A stretch of 64,000 nucleotides of DNA from contig CAYVQP010000011.1 of assembly GCA_964452775.1 (NCBI GenBank), positions 1 to 64,000 of the forward strand. Reading direction: 5' to 3'. The stretch is from JACKCB01 sp964452775. Its GTDB lineage: Bacteria > Chloroflexota > Anaerolineae > Promineifilales > Promineifilaceae. Positions 42,525 to 52,800 of this stretch are shown here, one piece after another (the first letter of the stretch is position 1; each line of letters starts with the position of its first letter). Below the pieces are notes generated by a model. That model saw nothing but the letters and a program-made list of their open reading frames with translations, ran no database searches and had not been told where the DNA came from. The position numbers and the translations under genes were made by a program.

Positions 42525-43127
42525 ATGATCTGGATTGGCGGTCAGGAGGTGTGCAGCGGGGGCTACCTGCTGCGTATCGAAGTGAATGAGCGGCTGTCCC
42601 TCTCTTTTGGGAGGTTTCGCGGTGGGGAGCGGGTTCAGATGGAGCGAGGAACCTATGTCTACGTTGGTTCCGCCACGGGAAGGAAGGGGCCGGCCTCGTT
42701 AAGCCGGCGCTTGCTGCGCCACGCGACCCGTTCGACAGGCAAGCCCGCCCATCCCATCCGCGATGAGTTGTTGACCAGCTTTCGGCGGAACGGTTGGATA
42801 CAGACCTGCTCGTCCGCCCTACCGGCAGAAAAGAGACTGCGCTGGCATATTGACTATCTGCTTGATGAACCGGCCGTTGATCTCACCGGCGTGCTCGCCT
42901 TGCGTTCCGTCTCTCGGCTGGAAGAGGCGCTGGCTGATCTATTGCTGGCAGATGCGCGCGTGCAGCCCATTGCCCGCGGCCTGGGCGCTTCCGATGCGCC
43001 GGGCAAGACGCATCTGCTGAGTGCGCCGGCGGATTCCCGTTGGTGGCATGAGCTGGCCGGCCGCGTTGCTCTGCTGGCTCGAGGAGCGCCGGCCGGCTCG
43101 GATGTTACATACCTGGGTGCGCGATGA
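42525..43127 (+). CDS. DUF123 (GIY-YIG-like) nuclease-family protein
   Basis: 200 residues from ATG 42525. GGYLLRIEV and GTYVYVGSA, 36 residues apart, are the paired motifs of the DUF123 branch of GIY-YIG proteins, followed by SRRLLRHATR and a HIDYLL motif. DUF123 proteins are small and often found alone or joined to endonuclease III in other organisms; catalysis is unproven. The TGA stop overlaps the next ATG (ATGA), so translation of the downstream nuclease is coupled. Confidence 0.82.
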   Translation: MIWIGGQEVCSGGYLLRIEVNERLSLSFGRFRGGERVQMERGTYVYVGSATGRKGPASLSRRLLRHATRSTGKPAHPIRDELLTSFRRNGWIQTCSSALPAEKRLRWHIDYLLDEPAVDLTGVLALRSVSRLEEALADLLLADARVQPIARGLGASDAPGKTHLLSAPADSRWWHELAGRVALLARGAPAGSDVTYLGAR

Positions 43128-45311
43128 CGAATAGACTCAGACCCCGGCCGGCGATGCGGCGGTTGCTGCCGGCGATTGCCTTGCTGTTGGTGGCGGCCGC
43201 GGCAAGGCCGCTGGTCGCGCAGGAGAATGCCGGGAGTCCTGCGCGACTGCTGATCACGGAAGTCTATTACGATGCCGCCGGCCAGGACGAACAAGGGGAG
43301 TGGGTTGAGATTGGCAACCTGGGCGATACGGTTGTCGAGCTGGCCGGCTACAAACTGTCTGATGCGGCCACGCCGGGCAGCCTGGAGGGAGCGATCGCCT
43401 TTCCGGCCGGGGCCATTCTCGCGCCGGGACAGGCGATTGTGATGGCCCGCTCTGCCGCCGGCTTTCGCGCCCTCTTCGGTGTGGATCCCGGCTTTGAGCT
43501 GGCCGCCGGCCAGCCGGACGTGCCGGACATGGAGCCGTATTCCGGTTGGGGTAGCGGCGACTTCGCCCTGGCCAATGATGGAGACGAAGTGCTGCTGCTT
43601 GATCCGGAAGACCGCATCGTTGACGCAGTAAACTACGGCGACCAGGAAGCTTTCTTTCACCCGGCGGTGGCGAGTGTGGTGGCCGGGCAAAGTATCGAGC
43701 GCGCGCCGGCCCATTGCGATAGCGACAGCGCCGCCGACTGGCTGCCGCGAGAATTGCCTACGCCGGGCAGCATTACTTTAGACGGCGAATGTCGCGCCCC
43801 GGCCGATCCCACGCACGACGTGGAATTGATCTCGATTGGCGAGATTCAAGGCGAAGGCGACGTTTCGCCCCTCATTAATCAGACCGTCTCCTTTCTGGCT
43901 CGGGTAACAGGGGCGCTGTCGGATCGCAATGCGGAAGGCGTCACCTTTTTCACGTTGTTCGTCCAGTCGCCGCCGGGTGAAGAGGATGGCAACCCGGCTA
44001 CCTCCGATGGCCTGGCGCTATTTCTGGGCACGGCCGAGCCACGATTCGCGCCGGGGGATGACATTCTGGTCACCGGTCAGGTGACCGAATTCTTCGGTTA
44101 TACGGAGATTGACAACAATGGCCTGGAGATGACCCTGCTCAGTCAGGGAAATCTACTTCCGCCGGCGATGCAGCTGGAGAGCGATCGCCTGAGCTATGAG
44201 CGAGCGGACTATTTGGAAGCGCTGGAGAGCATGTGGGTATCCTTCCCGCCGGCGCGGGTCGCCGGCCCGACGCTGGACATTTGCAGCTTCACCGTCTTGC
44301 CGGCGACTGCTCCTATCGTGCACGTAATGGGGGTCGAGCCGGCGCGGCAACTCCTGGACATCTTGCACGTCAGCGACAGCGATTGTACAGGCTTTCCACA
44401 GTTGAAGGTGGGCGATGGAGTGGCCGGCTTGAGTGGTCCGCTTATCTATCACTTCGACGAATTCAAGCTGGTGCAACAGCGACATGATGAGCTGGCAATC
44501 GAGGCTGCGCCGCTGCCGGAGTCTCCGCTCAGCCCTGCGCTTGCGCCCGGCCAATTCAGCGCCGCCACCTTCAATCTGCACGACTACTTTGAAGGTTCGC
44601 CTGATGGCGGCGACGCGCCGCCGCTCTCGCCGGCTGAGGTGAGCAGCAAGCGGGCGAAACTGGCTAACGTCATCGCTGGGCCGCTCGGCTGCCCGACCTT
44701 GTTGGCGGTACAGGAAGTTGAGAATCTGCATTTGCTCCAGGAGCTGGCCGCAACTCTGGCGGCGCCATGCGGCTTCAGCTACGCGATCGCGCACATGGAA
44801 AGCGCGGACGAGCGGGGGATTGACCTGGCGGTCATGGGAGATTCGCGCCGGGTGGACCTGCTGCAGGTGACCTTACAGCAGACCTGCACCCGGCTGCCCA
44901 CCGGCCTAAGCGACGCAACTGCTCAGTGTGAAGCGGGCTGGTCCCCGCTTTTTGCCCGTCCACCCCTGGTAGTGGACCTGCTGCTGGATGAACAGCCGCT
45001 GACGATTATCGTCAATCACCTCAAGTCGAGGCGGGAAGGGGAGGCTGAGACTGCTCCTATGCGACTGGCGCAGGCGCAACACGTGGCCCAGTTGGTTGGC
45101 GCGCAACTGCGTGAGGCGCCGGAGGCGCTCATCCTGGTAATGGGCGATTTTAACGACGACCCCGNNNNNNNNNNNNNNNNNNNNNNNNNNNNNNNNNNNN
45201 NNNNNNNNNNNNNNNNNNNNNNNNNNNNNNNNNNNNNNNNNNNNNNNNNNNNNNNNNNNNNNNNTTGGCCTGCTGTGGCTCCTGCGCCGGCGCTCTCAGG
45301 CGACGACGTAA
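43124..45311 (+). CDS. Secreted lamin-tail and endonuclease/exonuclease/phosphatase protein, interrupted by an assembly gap
   Basis: The N-terminus is a signal peptide (MTNRLRPRPAMRRLLPAIAL, cleaved near AQEN). Residues 35-180 are a lamin-tail domain (LLITEVYYDAAG, GEWVEIGNLGD). Residues 225-445 have an OB-like domain (SIGEIQGEGDVSPLINQTV). Then an EEP domain: ATFNLHDYFEG, LLAVQEVENL and VMGDFNDDP just before the gap. After the gap the frame GLLWLLRRRSQATT-stop (45267-45311) is a membrane-anchor-like tail, so the stop is placed at 45309-45311. It likely cleaves extracellular nucleic acid. The gap must be a multiple of 3 for the frames to join. The end overlaps the convergent DUF58 gene by 16 bp. 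Confidence 0.82.
45165..45264. other. Assembly gap (100 N)
   Basis: Placeholder of exactly 100 N inside the lamin-tail/nuclease gene. The coding frame does not continue across it at this length. Confidence 0.98.
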
Positions 45312-46590
45312 TGGTGCGCCCGGCTGTACCCCGAGCTGAGGACGGTGGTCAGATTGTCCCCACTTCGCACGTAGTAGCTGGCGACGCCGCTGGCCCGCAG
45401 CAGTTGGAACAGGCCGGCATTGGAGCGCTTGCCGCCAAATGAGCCGGGATCGATCAGCACCGTGACTACCCGCAGCCCGCGGCGCATAATCTGCCGGGCA
45501 ACCATCGCCCACGCTTCGTGATGGGTGGGCGTGACGACGATGACCGTTGTGCCCCTGGGCAACATCTGCACTTCCGCGTGCAGTACGTCGTGAATCGGCA
45601 CCTGTCCCGCCGCCCGCAAGACCGCCAGCATCTCCAGGATACGATTGAGCTGCCGCTCACCGCGATCCGGCTGCACCACTTCATGTGCTTGCCCGTAGGC
45701 CAGCATCCCCACCGCCCGGTCGCGACGCAGGAAGAATTGGGCCAGTGAAGCAGCCACCGTTACCGTATACTCTTCCGTTGATTCCTTCAACTTGAACTTC
45801 TCGCCGGCGACCTCCATCCAGGAAGGAAGTTGATCGCGAGAAGTGATCGCCGCCTGATCGGGACTGGCGTCGACATGGCCGAAGACAGACATATCCGGTA
45901 TGACCCAGATGTCCGCCAGCGGGTCCAGCTCGAACTCCTTCACGATCAGCCGGTCGCGACGGGCCGTACTGGGCCAATGAATGCGCCCGAAGCTGTCCCC
46001 TGAGGCATAATCGCGCACGCCGGCAGCATTGGTGGTCACATAGTGCGTGCGCCGGCGCAGGGCATCGCCGCCGGGAAGGATACCTACCGGCAGCGCGAAC
46101 TGATGGACATCCACGGTCATCGGGTAGACGACGACATTCGTGGTTGGGCTAAGTTGCCGCTCCATCGGGAAGAAACCGAAGGGATCGCTGCTGCTTAGCG
46201 TCACCGGCCCAAGTTGGTACCGTCCTCGTTCCCGGCAAATGGTCGTGACCCGCCAGCTTTCGCGAGCGCGCGGACCGAGATTGTTCACCACCTGGCTGGC
46301 GAAATGGCCCGGCACGGAGGAGTAGTCGCGCACTTCCAGCCACAGCTTCGGAATGATGCTGGTGTTGCGCACGGCGAATCGCTCTTCCATGGGGCGTCCC
46401 ACCTGGGTGCGCCGGACTCTGGTTACGCGCGACAGGTGCACCCAATTGATATTGGCCCAGGCCCAGGCGAAGGAGATGATCAGCAGCAGGCCGAAGAGAT
46501 AGGTCAGATGAAAGAGAATCTCTCTGCCGGTGATCAGCCCGCCCAGCAAAGCCAGGGCAGCCAGGATGAAGACGACCGTTCGCCGGCGCC

Positions 46591-46594
<4 letters not shown>
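45296..46594 (-). CDS. DUF58 domain protein
   Basis: 432 residues. Two membrane helices near the N-terminus (about 8-50) are followed by a beta-rich region and the DUF58 signature DYASGDSFGRIHWPSTARRDRLIVKEFE. Proteins of this type act with MoxR ATPases, probably as von Willebrand A-like partners in the envelope. It overlaps moxR by 4 bp (ATGA), so they form an operon. Confidence 0.9.
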
Positions 46595-47550
<956 letters not shown>

Positions 47551-47677
47551 TGAGGTTTATACTCCTTTGTTGCACAATGGATACCTGGAGCCGGAATGCG
47601 CCGGTGAAATCGCTCCGCAGTTCCACCCGGTATCATCTGGCTTGCTAATCGCTTCGGGGTCCGCGACCAACGCGAAA

Positions 47678-47693
47678 GTATATCATTATATAC
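47678..47693. promoter_or_regulatory. Palindrome GTATATCATTATATAC in a divergent promoter region
   Basis: 6-bp perfect arms around CATT in the 237-bp spacer between moxR and the solute-binding gene. The AT-rich sequence contrasts with the GC-rich surroundings, as expected for a promoter or operator. GTGTAATAATGG just after could hold a -10 element (TAATAA). Confidence 0.4.
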
Positions 47694-47787
47694 GTGGAAA
47701 AGTGTAATAATGGTGACAAAAAGGTAGCGCCTTCGCAGTGTAAGCAAACTCTAACCGGAGAAGCGCTACGCAGAGGGAGTTGAGAGG

Positions 47788-49317
47788 ATGAGACGAGCAA
47801 GGTTACTTACTGGTATTGCATGCTTGTTCATGATTGTGGGCAGCGCCAGCGGCTGCTACCTGGGGACGTCCGCAACCAGCGTCCCGCAACCAATCCCCAC
47901 CAGCGAGATCGCGTTGCCGGTAATTGAGCAAGGTTCTGCTCCGGCGGGAGCTGCCACATCGGCGCCGGCCGGGCCAGTTTCGCCCGGCGTCGCAAGCCCA
48001 GCGCCCGGGCCGGATGATGAGTCCACCGAGACGACGCCTGCGCTCAACTATGATCCGGCCATCTACGGCGACCTGAATAACATTGACCTGAATGGGACAG
48101 AAGTGTCCTTCATGCACATGCACTATGATGAGCCGGGCCAGGTCCTGGAGGCGATCATCGAGCGCTTCAATGCAGAAAACCCATATGGCATTCATGTTTC
48201 GGCGCTGGTGCCCGGCAGCTACCCGGAAGTCCAGTCGTACATGGATGAAGCTGTGCAGAGCGGCGGCGACCTGCCGGGACTGGTCAGCGCCTACCAGCAT
48301 TGGGCCATTGACTGGGTGGCTGATGGCGCTTTAGTGGCGTTGGAACCCTATTTGGAAAACGGGGTATACGGTCTCACGGCTGAAGAACGGGCCGATTTCA
48401 TACCGGCATTCCTGGCCCATGATCGCCTGCCGCAATTCGAAAACCGCACCTATGGCTTTCCCTATCGCCGTTCGCAGGGGGTGATCTTCTACAATGCCGA
48501 TTGGCTGGCCGAGTTGTACGAGAGCGGCGCGATCTCCTTCTCCGGCCCGCCGCAAACGCCGGAACAATTTGCCGAGGCGGCTTGCGCGGCAACGGCCAAG
48601 CCGGGCGCGGTGGGCTACGAAATCGCCACCGAAGCCAGTCGCATCGCTGCCTGGACTTATGCCTTTGGCGGGGACATCTACGATGCGGCGAGCGGTCGCT
48701 TCACCTGGGACAATCCGGGGACAGTCGCCGCCATGCAGATGATGCAGGATTTGTATCAACGAGGATGCGCGAAAAAGATCGCCGAGCATCAGGGCGAGTT
48801 GTTCGACTTCAGCAGCCAGATGGCGCTGTTCGTTTATGGCTCGTCCGCCTACATGCCCATCTATCAGGGCGCGGTGGCGGATGACCCGTTGGGTGGGTTT
48901 AACTGGTCCGTGGCGCCGATTCCCTATGTAGGCGAGACGCCTGTACAGAACAGCTTCGGCCCCAGCCTCAGCATTCCGCGCACCGACCCGGCCACTCAGC
49001 TCGCCGCCTGGATCTTTGTGAAGTATCTGACCCAGCCGGAGGTTCAGGCGCAATGGGCCGCCGGCAGCGACTACTTCCCCGTCCGGCAAAGCGCTTTCCA
49101 ATTCATGAACGACTACGTTGCCGAGCATCCGGCGTATGCAGACGGCTTTGCCCTGTTGCCATATAGCGTCTTTGAGCCTTCTCTGGCCGGCTATGACGTG
49201 GTGCACGACATGGCAGCGACCGCCTACTTCCGCATTTTGGCCGGGGATGACGTGGTCAGCGTGTTGGCGGAACTCAATGAGGCCGCCAACGCGACCCTGG
49301 AGAGTGTGGCCCCATGA
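47788..49317 (+). CDS. Extracellular solute-binding lipoprotein (family 1)
   Basis: 509 residues. The signal sequence ends in a weak lipobox (GSASGC, Cys 23), then a stalk rich in P, A and S up to residue 85. The body shows sugar-binding-protein signs: AIIERFNAENPYGIHV, GFPYRRSQGVIFYNADW and EAACAATAKPGAVGYEIATEASR, with FVKYLTQPEVQAQWA. It would capture a ligand outside the membrane. No permease or ATPase gene lies beside it. Sugar is likely but not proven. Confidence 0.85.
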   Translation: MRRARLLTGIACLFMIVGSASGCYLGTSATSVPQPIPTSEIALPVIEQGSAPAGAATSAPAGPVSPGVASPAPGPDDESTETTPALNYDPAIYGDLNNIDLNGTEVSFMHMHYDEPGQVLEAIIERFNAENPYGIHVSALVPGSYPEVQSYMDEAVQSGGDLPGLVSAYQHWAIDWVADGALVALEPYLENGVYGLTAEERADFIPAFLAHDRLPQFENRTYGFPYRRSQGVIFYNADWLAELYESGAISFSGPPQTPEQFAEAACAATAKPGAVGYEIATEASRIAAWTYAFGGDIYDAASGRFTWDNPGTVAAMQMMQDLYQRGCAKKIAEHQGELFDFSSQMALFVYGSSAYMPIYQGAVADDPLGGFNWSVAPIPYVGETPVQNSFGPSLSIPRTDPATQLAAWIFVKYLTQPEVQAQWAAGSDYFPVRQSAFQFMNDYVAEHPAYADGFALLPYSVFEPSLAGYDVVHDMAATAYFRILAGDDVVSVLAELNEAANATLESVAP

Positions 49318-49341
49318 GAGTAGTGCAGTTGCTGTTCGGGT

Positions 49342-49662
49342 TTATGGCCGGTGAAAGAGGCTGCCCGACTCCCGGCGATAACTCACATTTGGCAGCTTGC
49401 TCAGGACAGCCGCAATATATGGCCCATTCCGGCTGGAGATTCGGCTCTTAATCTCTTCTTGCGATAGCTCTCCGCGGCGCGCCAGGCGGCTCCAGGCGGA
49501 TTCGATTGTCTGTCGCTGGATGCGGCGCTCCACGCCGTCCTCGCCGGACATAACGACTAGATAGGAATCAGTGACGGCGACCACTTTGAAGCGCTTGCGT
49601 CGTTCCAGCGTCTCCAGGGTTCGCCCTTCCAGGTTGTAGACGTGTTGCCAGAGGGTTGTCAT
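49342..49662 (-). CDS. Hypothetical protein, 106 residues
   Basis: It begins MTTLWQHVYNLEGRTLETLE and has a beta-strand-like middle (FKVVAVTDSYLVVMSGEDGVERRIQ) and a basic helical end. No family was recognised. The pattern fits a small nucleic-acid-associated fold, but this is weak. It lies alone between the convergent solute-binding gene and the large surface-protein gene. Confidence 0.55.
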   Translation of the reverse strand: MTTLWQHVYNLEGRTLETLERRKRFKVVAVTDSYLVVMSGEDGVERRIQRQTIESAWSRLARRGELSQEEIKSRISSRNGPYIAAVLSKLPNVSYRRESGSLFHRP

Positions 49663-49866
49663 TGACTGGATAGCGCCGGCGCCGTGATTTAATTGAGGTG
49701 CGGTAGGCGCTAATTGGCTATCTTATCGGCATCAAATGCGCGGTGCAAGCGTTTTCAAATTGAATGGCGGGAATAGTTTCTCAGGTTATTCACGAGTACT
49801 ACGCCATCTGCCGGGGAGGGAGCCAATGCCCTTGGAAGGCTTTCTCCACTCTGTGATGAGGTGAGC

Positions 49867-52800
49867 ATGTTCGTCAAACCAGACTTCGCCGGCCAAAGTC
49901 GGACTGGACGGCTGGCTTCCACAGTTGTCGCCATTGTCGCATTACTGGTTCTGGCCGGCCTGCAAGCCGGAGCATCGCAAGCTGCCGCTGAGCTTTCTCG
50001 CCCAAGCGGCTGGAGTGAAATGCAACTCACACCGCCCGCGCAACGGACGGGCGTTGATGTCGTTCGACTGGATACCGTGCCGCAACTCCTGGTTGACGCC
50101 AGGGGGGTAGCCGTCATGGCCTGGGGCGATGTGGATGGCGACGGCGACCTCGATCTGGCAGCCGGCTTCAGGGCGAAGCCAACTGAGTTTTACCTGAACC
50201 AGGGTGGGTCGCTGCTAAAGCAGGATTGGACAATCGAAGCGAATCAGGTGACGGAGGCCCTGGCCTGGGGCGATGTGGACGGCGACGGCGATCTGGACCT
50301 GGCGGTGGGTAGCATTAATGGGCCGACCCGGATCTTCCCCAATGTGGCCGGGGTCATACAGCAAGCGCCGCAGTGGGTTGAAAGCGTTGTTGAGCGAACC
50401 AAGGCGCTTGCCTGGGGAGACATGAATGGCGATGGCTTTCTGGACCTGGTAGCCGGCAACTTTGGCCGGCCGAGCAGAATCTACCTGAACAACGGCGACG
50501 GCACGCTGTCGGCTGATCCGGCCTGGGTAGCAGAAACGACTGCATGGACCACCGATCTGGCTTTGGCCGATTTTGACGGCGACGGGGCGCTCGACCTGGC
50601 AGTTGGAAACAACGCCACCGGCGAACATGCCGTTGTCTATCGCAATATCCGCGGCGACGCCCTGACCATGAGCCGGGTTTGGGAAAGCAGCGGCAACCTG
50701 GTGACCGACATTGCCTGGGGAGACGTGGACGAGGACGGATTCCCCGAGCTGGCGCTGGTGGATTACACCCTGGACGATGTGCGCGCTGACGGCATTTACC
50801 AGAATGAGAACGGCGCGCTGAACACGACATCTACCTGGCAGCCGGTAGATGCAGTTCGCTCAACCAGCTTGGTCTGGGGCGATGTGGACGGCGACAGCGA
50901 CCTGGACCTGGTGATCGGTTCCAGCGCGGACAGCACGGAGCGGGTCTACATCAATCAGGACGGCGCGCTGCAAAATACGCCGGCATGGCAATCAGCCGAT
51001 ACGTCGCACGTTACCGACCTGGCTCTGGTGGATGTGGATCGGGACACCGACTTGGACCTGGTCGCCATTTACAGCGGTTCCATCTATGTGTACACCAACC
51101 GGCAGTGGCCGCTGGACAGTGTCGCCGACTGGAACACCGCCACCCCCGGCGTTCGCACAATGAGCATCGCCTGGGGAGATGCCGACAATGACGGCTTCCT
51201 CGATCTGGCGATGGGGAACGGCGATCCCTTTGCGAGTGTTGGCAGTCCCAACGTCATCTACCACAACAACCGTGGATTGCTTGACAGCGCAGATCTGCTC
51301 TATTCTGCCCCGGCGGCGGACATTACCACCAGCGTGGCCTGGGGCGACATGGACGGAGACGGCTGGCTCGATCTGGCAGTCGGCAACCTGGGCGAACCCA
51401 GTTACGTCCTGCTTAATCAGAACGGTAGCTTCAACTACGATGACCGCCTGGAATTGGGCGGTGTGGATGAATCCGGCCGGACGCTGCGCACCGATGATCA
51501 TACCAGGAGCGTCGCCTGGGGAGATGTTGATCGAGACGGCGATCTGGACCTGGCGGTCGGCAACGAGGGTCAGGCCAACCGGCTATACATCAATGAAAAC
51601 GGCGCGCTCCGGCAAGAAGGCGTGCTGACTTTTGGCGCTGATACAGCCACCTATTCCCTTGCCTGGGGCGATATTGACGGCGATGGCGACCTGGACCTGG
51701 CGGCGGGCAACTTTGGCGCAGCCAACCAGATCTATTTCAACCTGGAAGGGCGCATCACCGATGACGTAGTGCAGATCTTTGGCGATGATGACAATACCAC
51801 CAGTGTGGTGTGGGGAGACATAAACAGCGACGGTTTGCCGGACCTGGTAGTGGGCAATGCCGGCGATGTGAATAAGTACTACCCGAATATCGGCGGGTTG
51901 CTGCTGGACAGCCCGCTATGGGTGAGCCTGGATCAGGACGATACCCGGGGCCTGGCTCTCGGCGACGTGGATGGAGACGGCGACCTGGACCTGGCGGCGG
52001 CCAACGCAGGCGGGCTGGACGGCGCGGCCGCTCATCCGGACAAAATCTACATCAATGAGCGTGGACAACTGCAGACTATCTCGGACTTTCCCTGGCGTGC
52101 AAAAGCCTTGCCAAGCTATGCGGTCGCCTGGGTGGACCTGGAAGGCGACGGCGACCTGGATCTGATGACCGGCAGCGGGCCGACCACCGGCCGCACGACA
52201 AACCTGGACGGCAGCAGCCAACTCTATCTGAACGAGCGCTTTCTGATTGCGGCCCAACCCCAGGGAGCGGCGATCATATTTGGCCCGGAGTCCAGCCCGG
52301 TGACCACTCCGACCGGCGGCAGCTACACTTTGCTGGCTCCGGCCGCGCTCAATGCCCAGGCCGGCATCCGCGAAGACGGCCTGGTGCCGATCAGCTACAC
52401 ATTGCAGCAGCCGGACAATGAGCCGGTTCGCGCTGTGCGCGGCTATTACTCCCTTGATGGCGGCGGAAGCTGGTTCATTGCCCAACCGACCGGGGATACA
52501 CAGACGACCAATCTCTCGACGACCCCGGGAGAAAACGAGCACGTTTTCAATTGGGACGTCTTTGCCAGCAACTTGTATGGTCAAAGCGACAACGTCGTCT
52601 TCCGGCTGGAGGCCTACGCAACGCCCCCGGCGGACATTGCAGAAGAGGCAACGACCGGCGCATATCTGTACACAAATCAGGCGGCTGTGCCTCAGGAGCA
52701 GCCATTTGTGGCCGCCAACACGCGACCATTCCGCGTGCGCGGCAACCAGGTGCGCGTCCTGCGCGAGGTGGCCGGCGGTGAACCGCAGCCCGTGGCCGGG

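Noticed and set aside
45265..45442. Continuation of the nuclease frame after the gap at face value
   Set aside because: It is antisense to DUF58 and the 100-N gap is a placeholder; the frame ending at 45311 fits better.
49663..49866. Possible riboswitch before the giant surface protein
   Set aside because: GC-rich segments could fold, but no consensus of a known riboswitch class was recognised.
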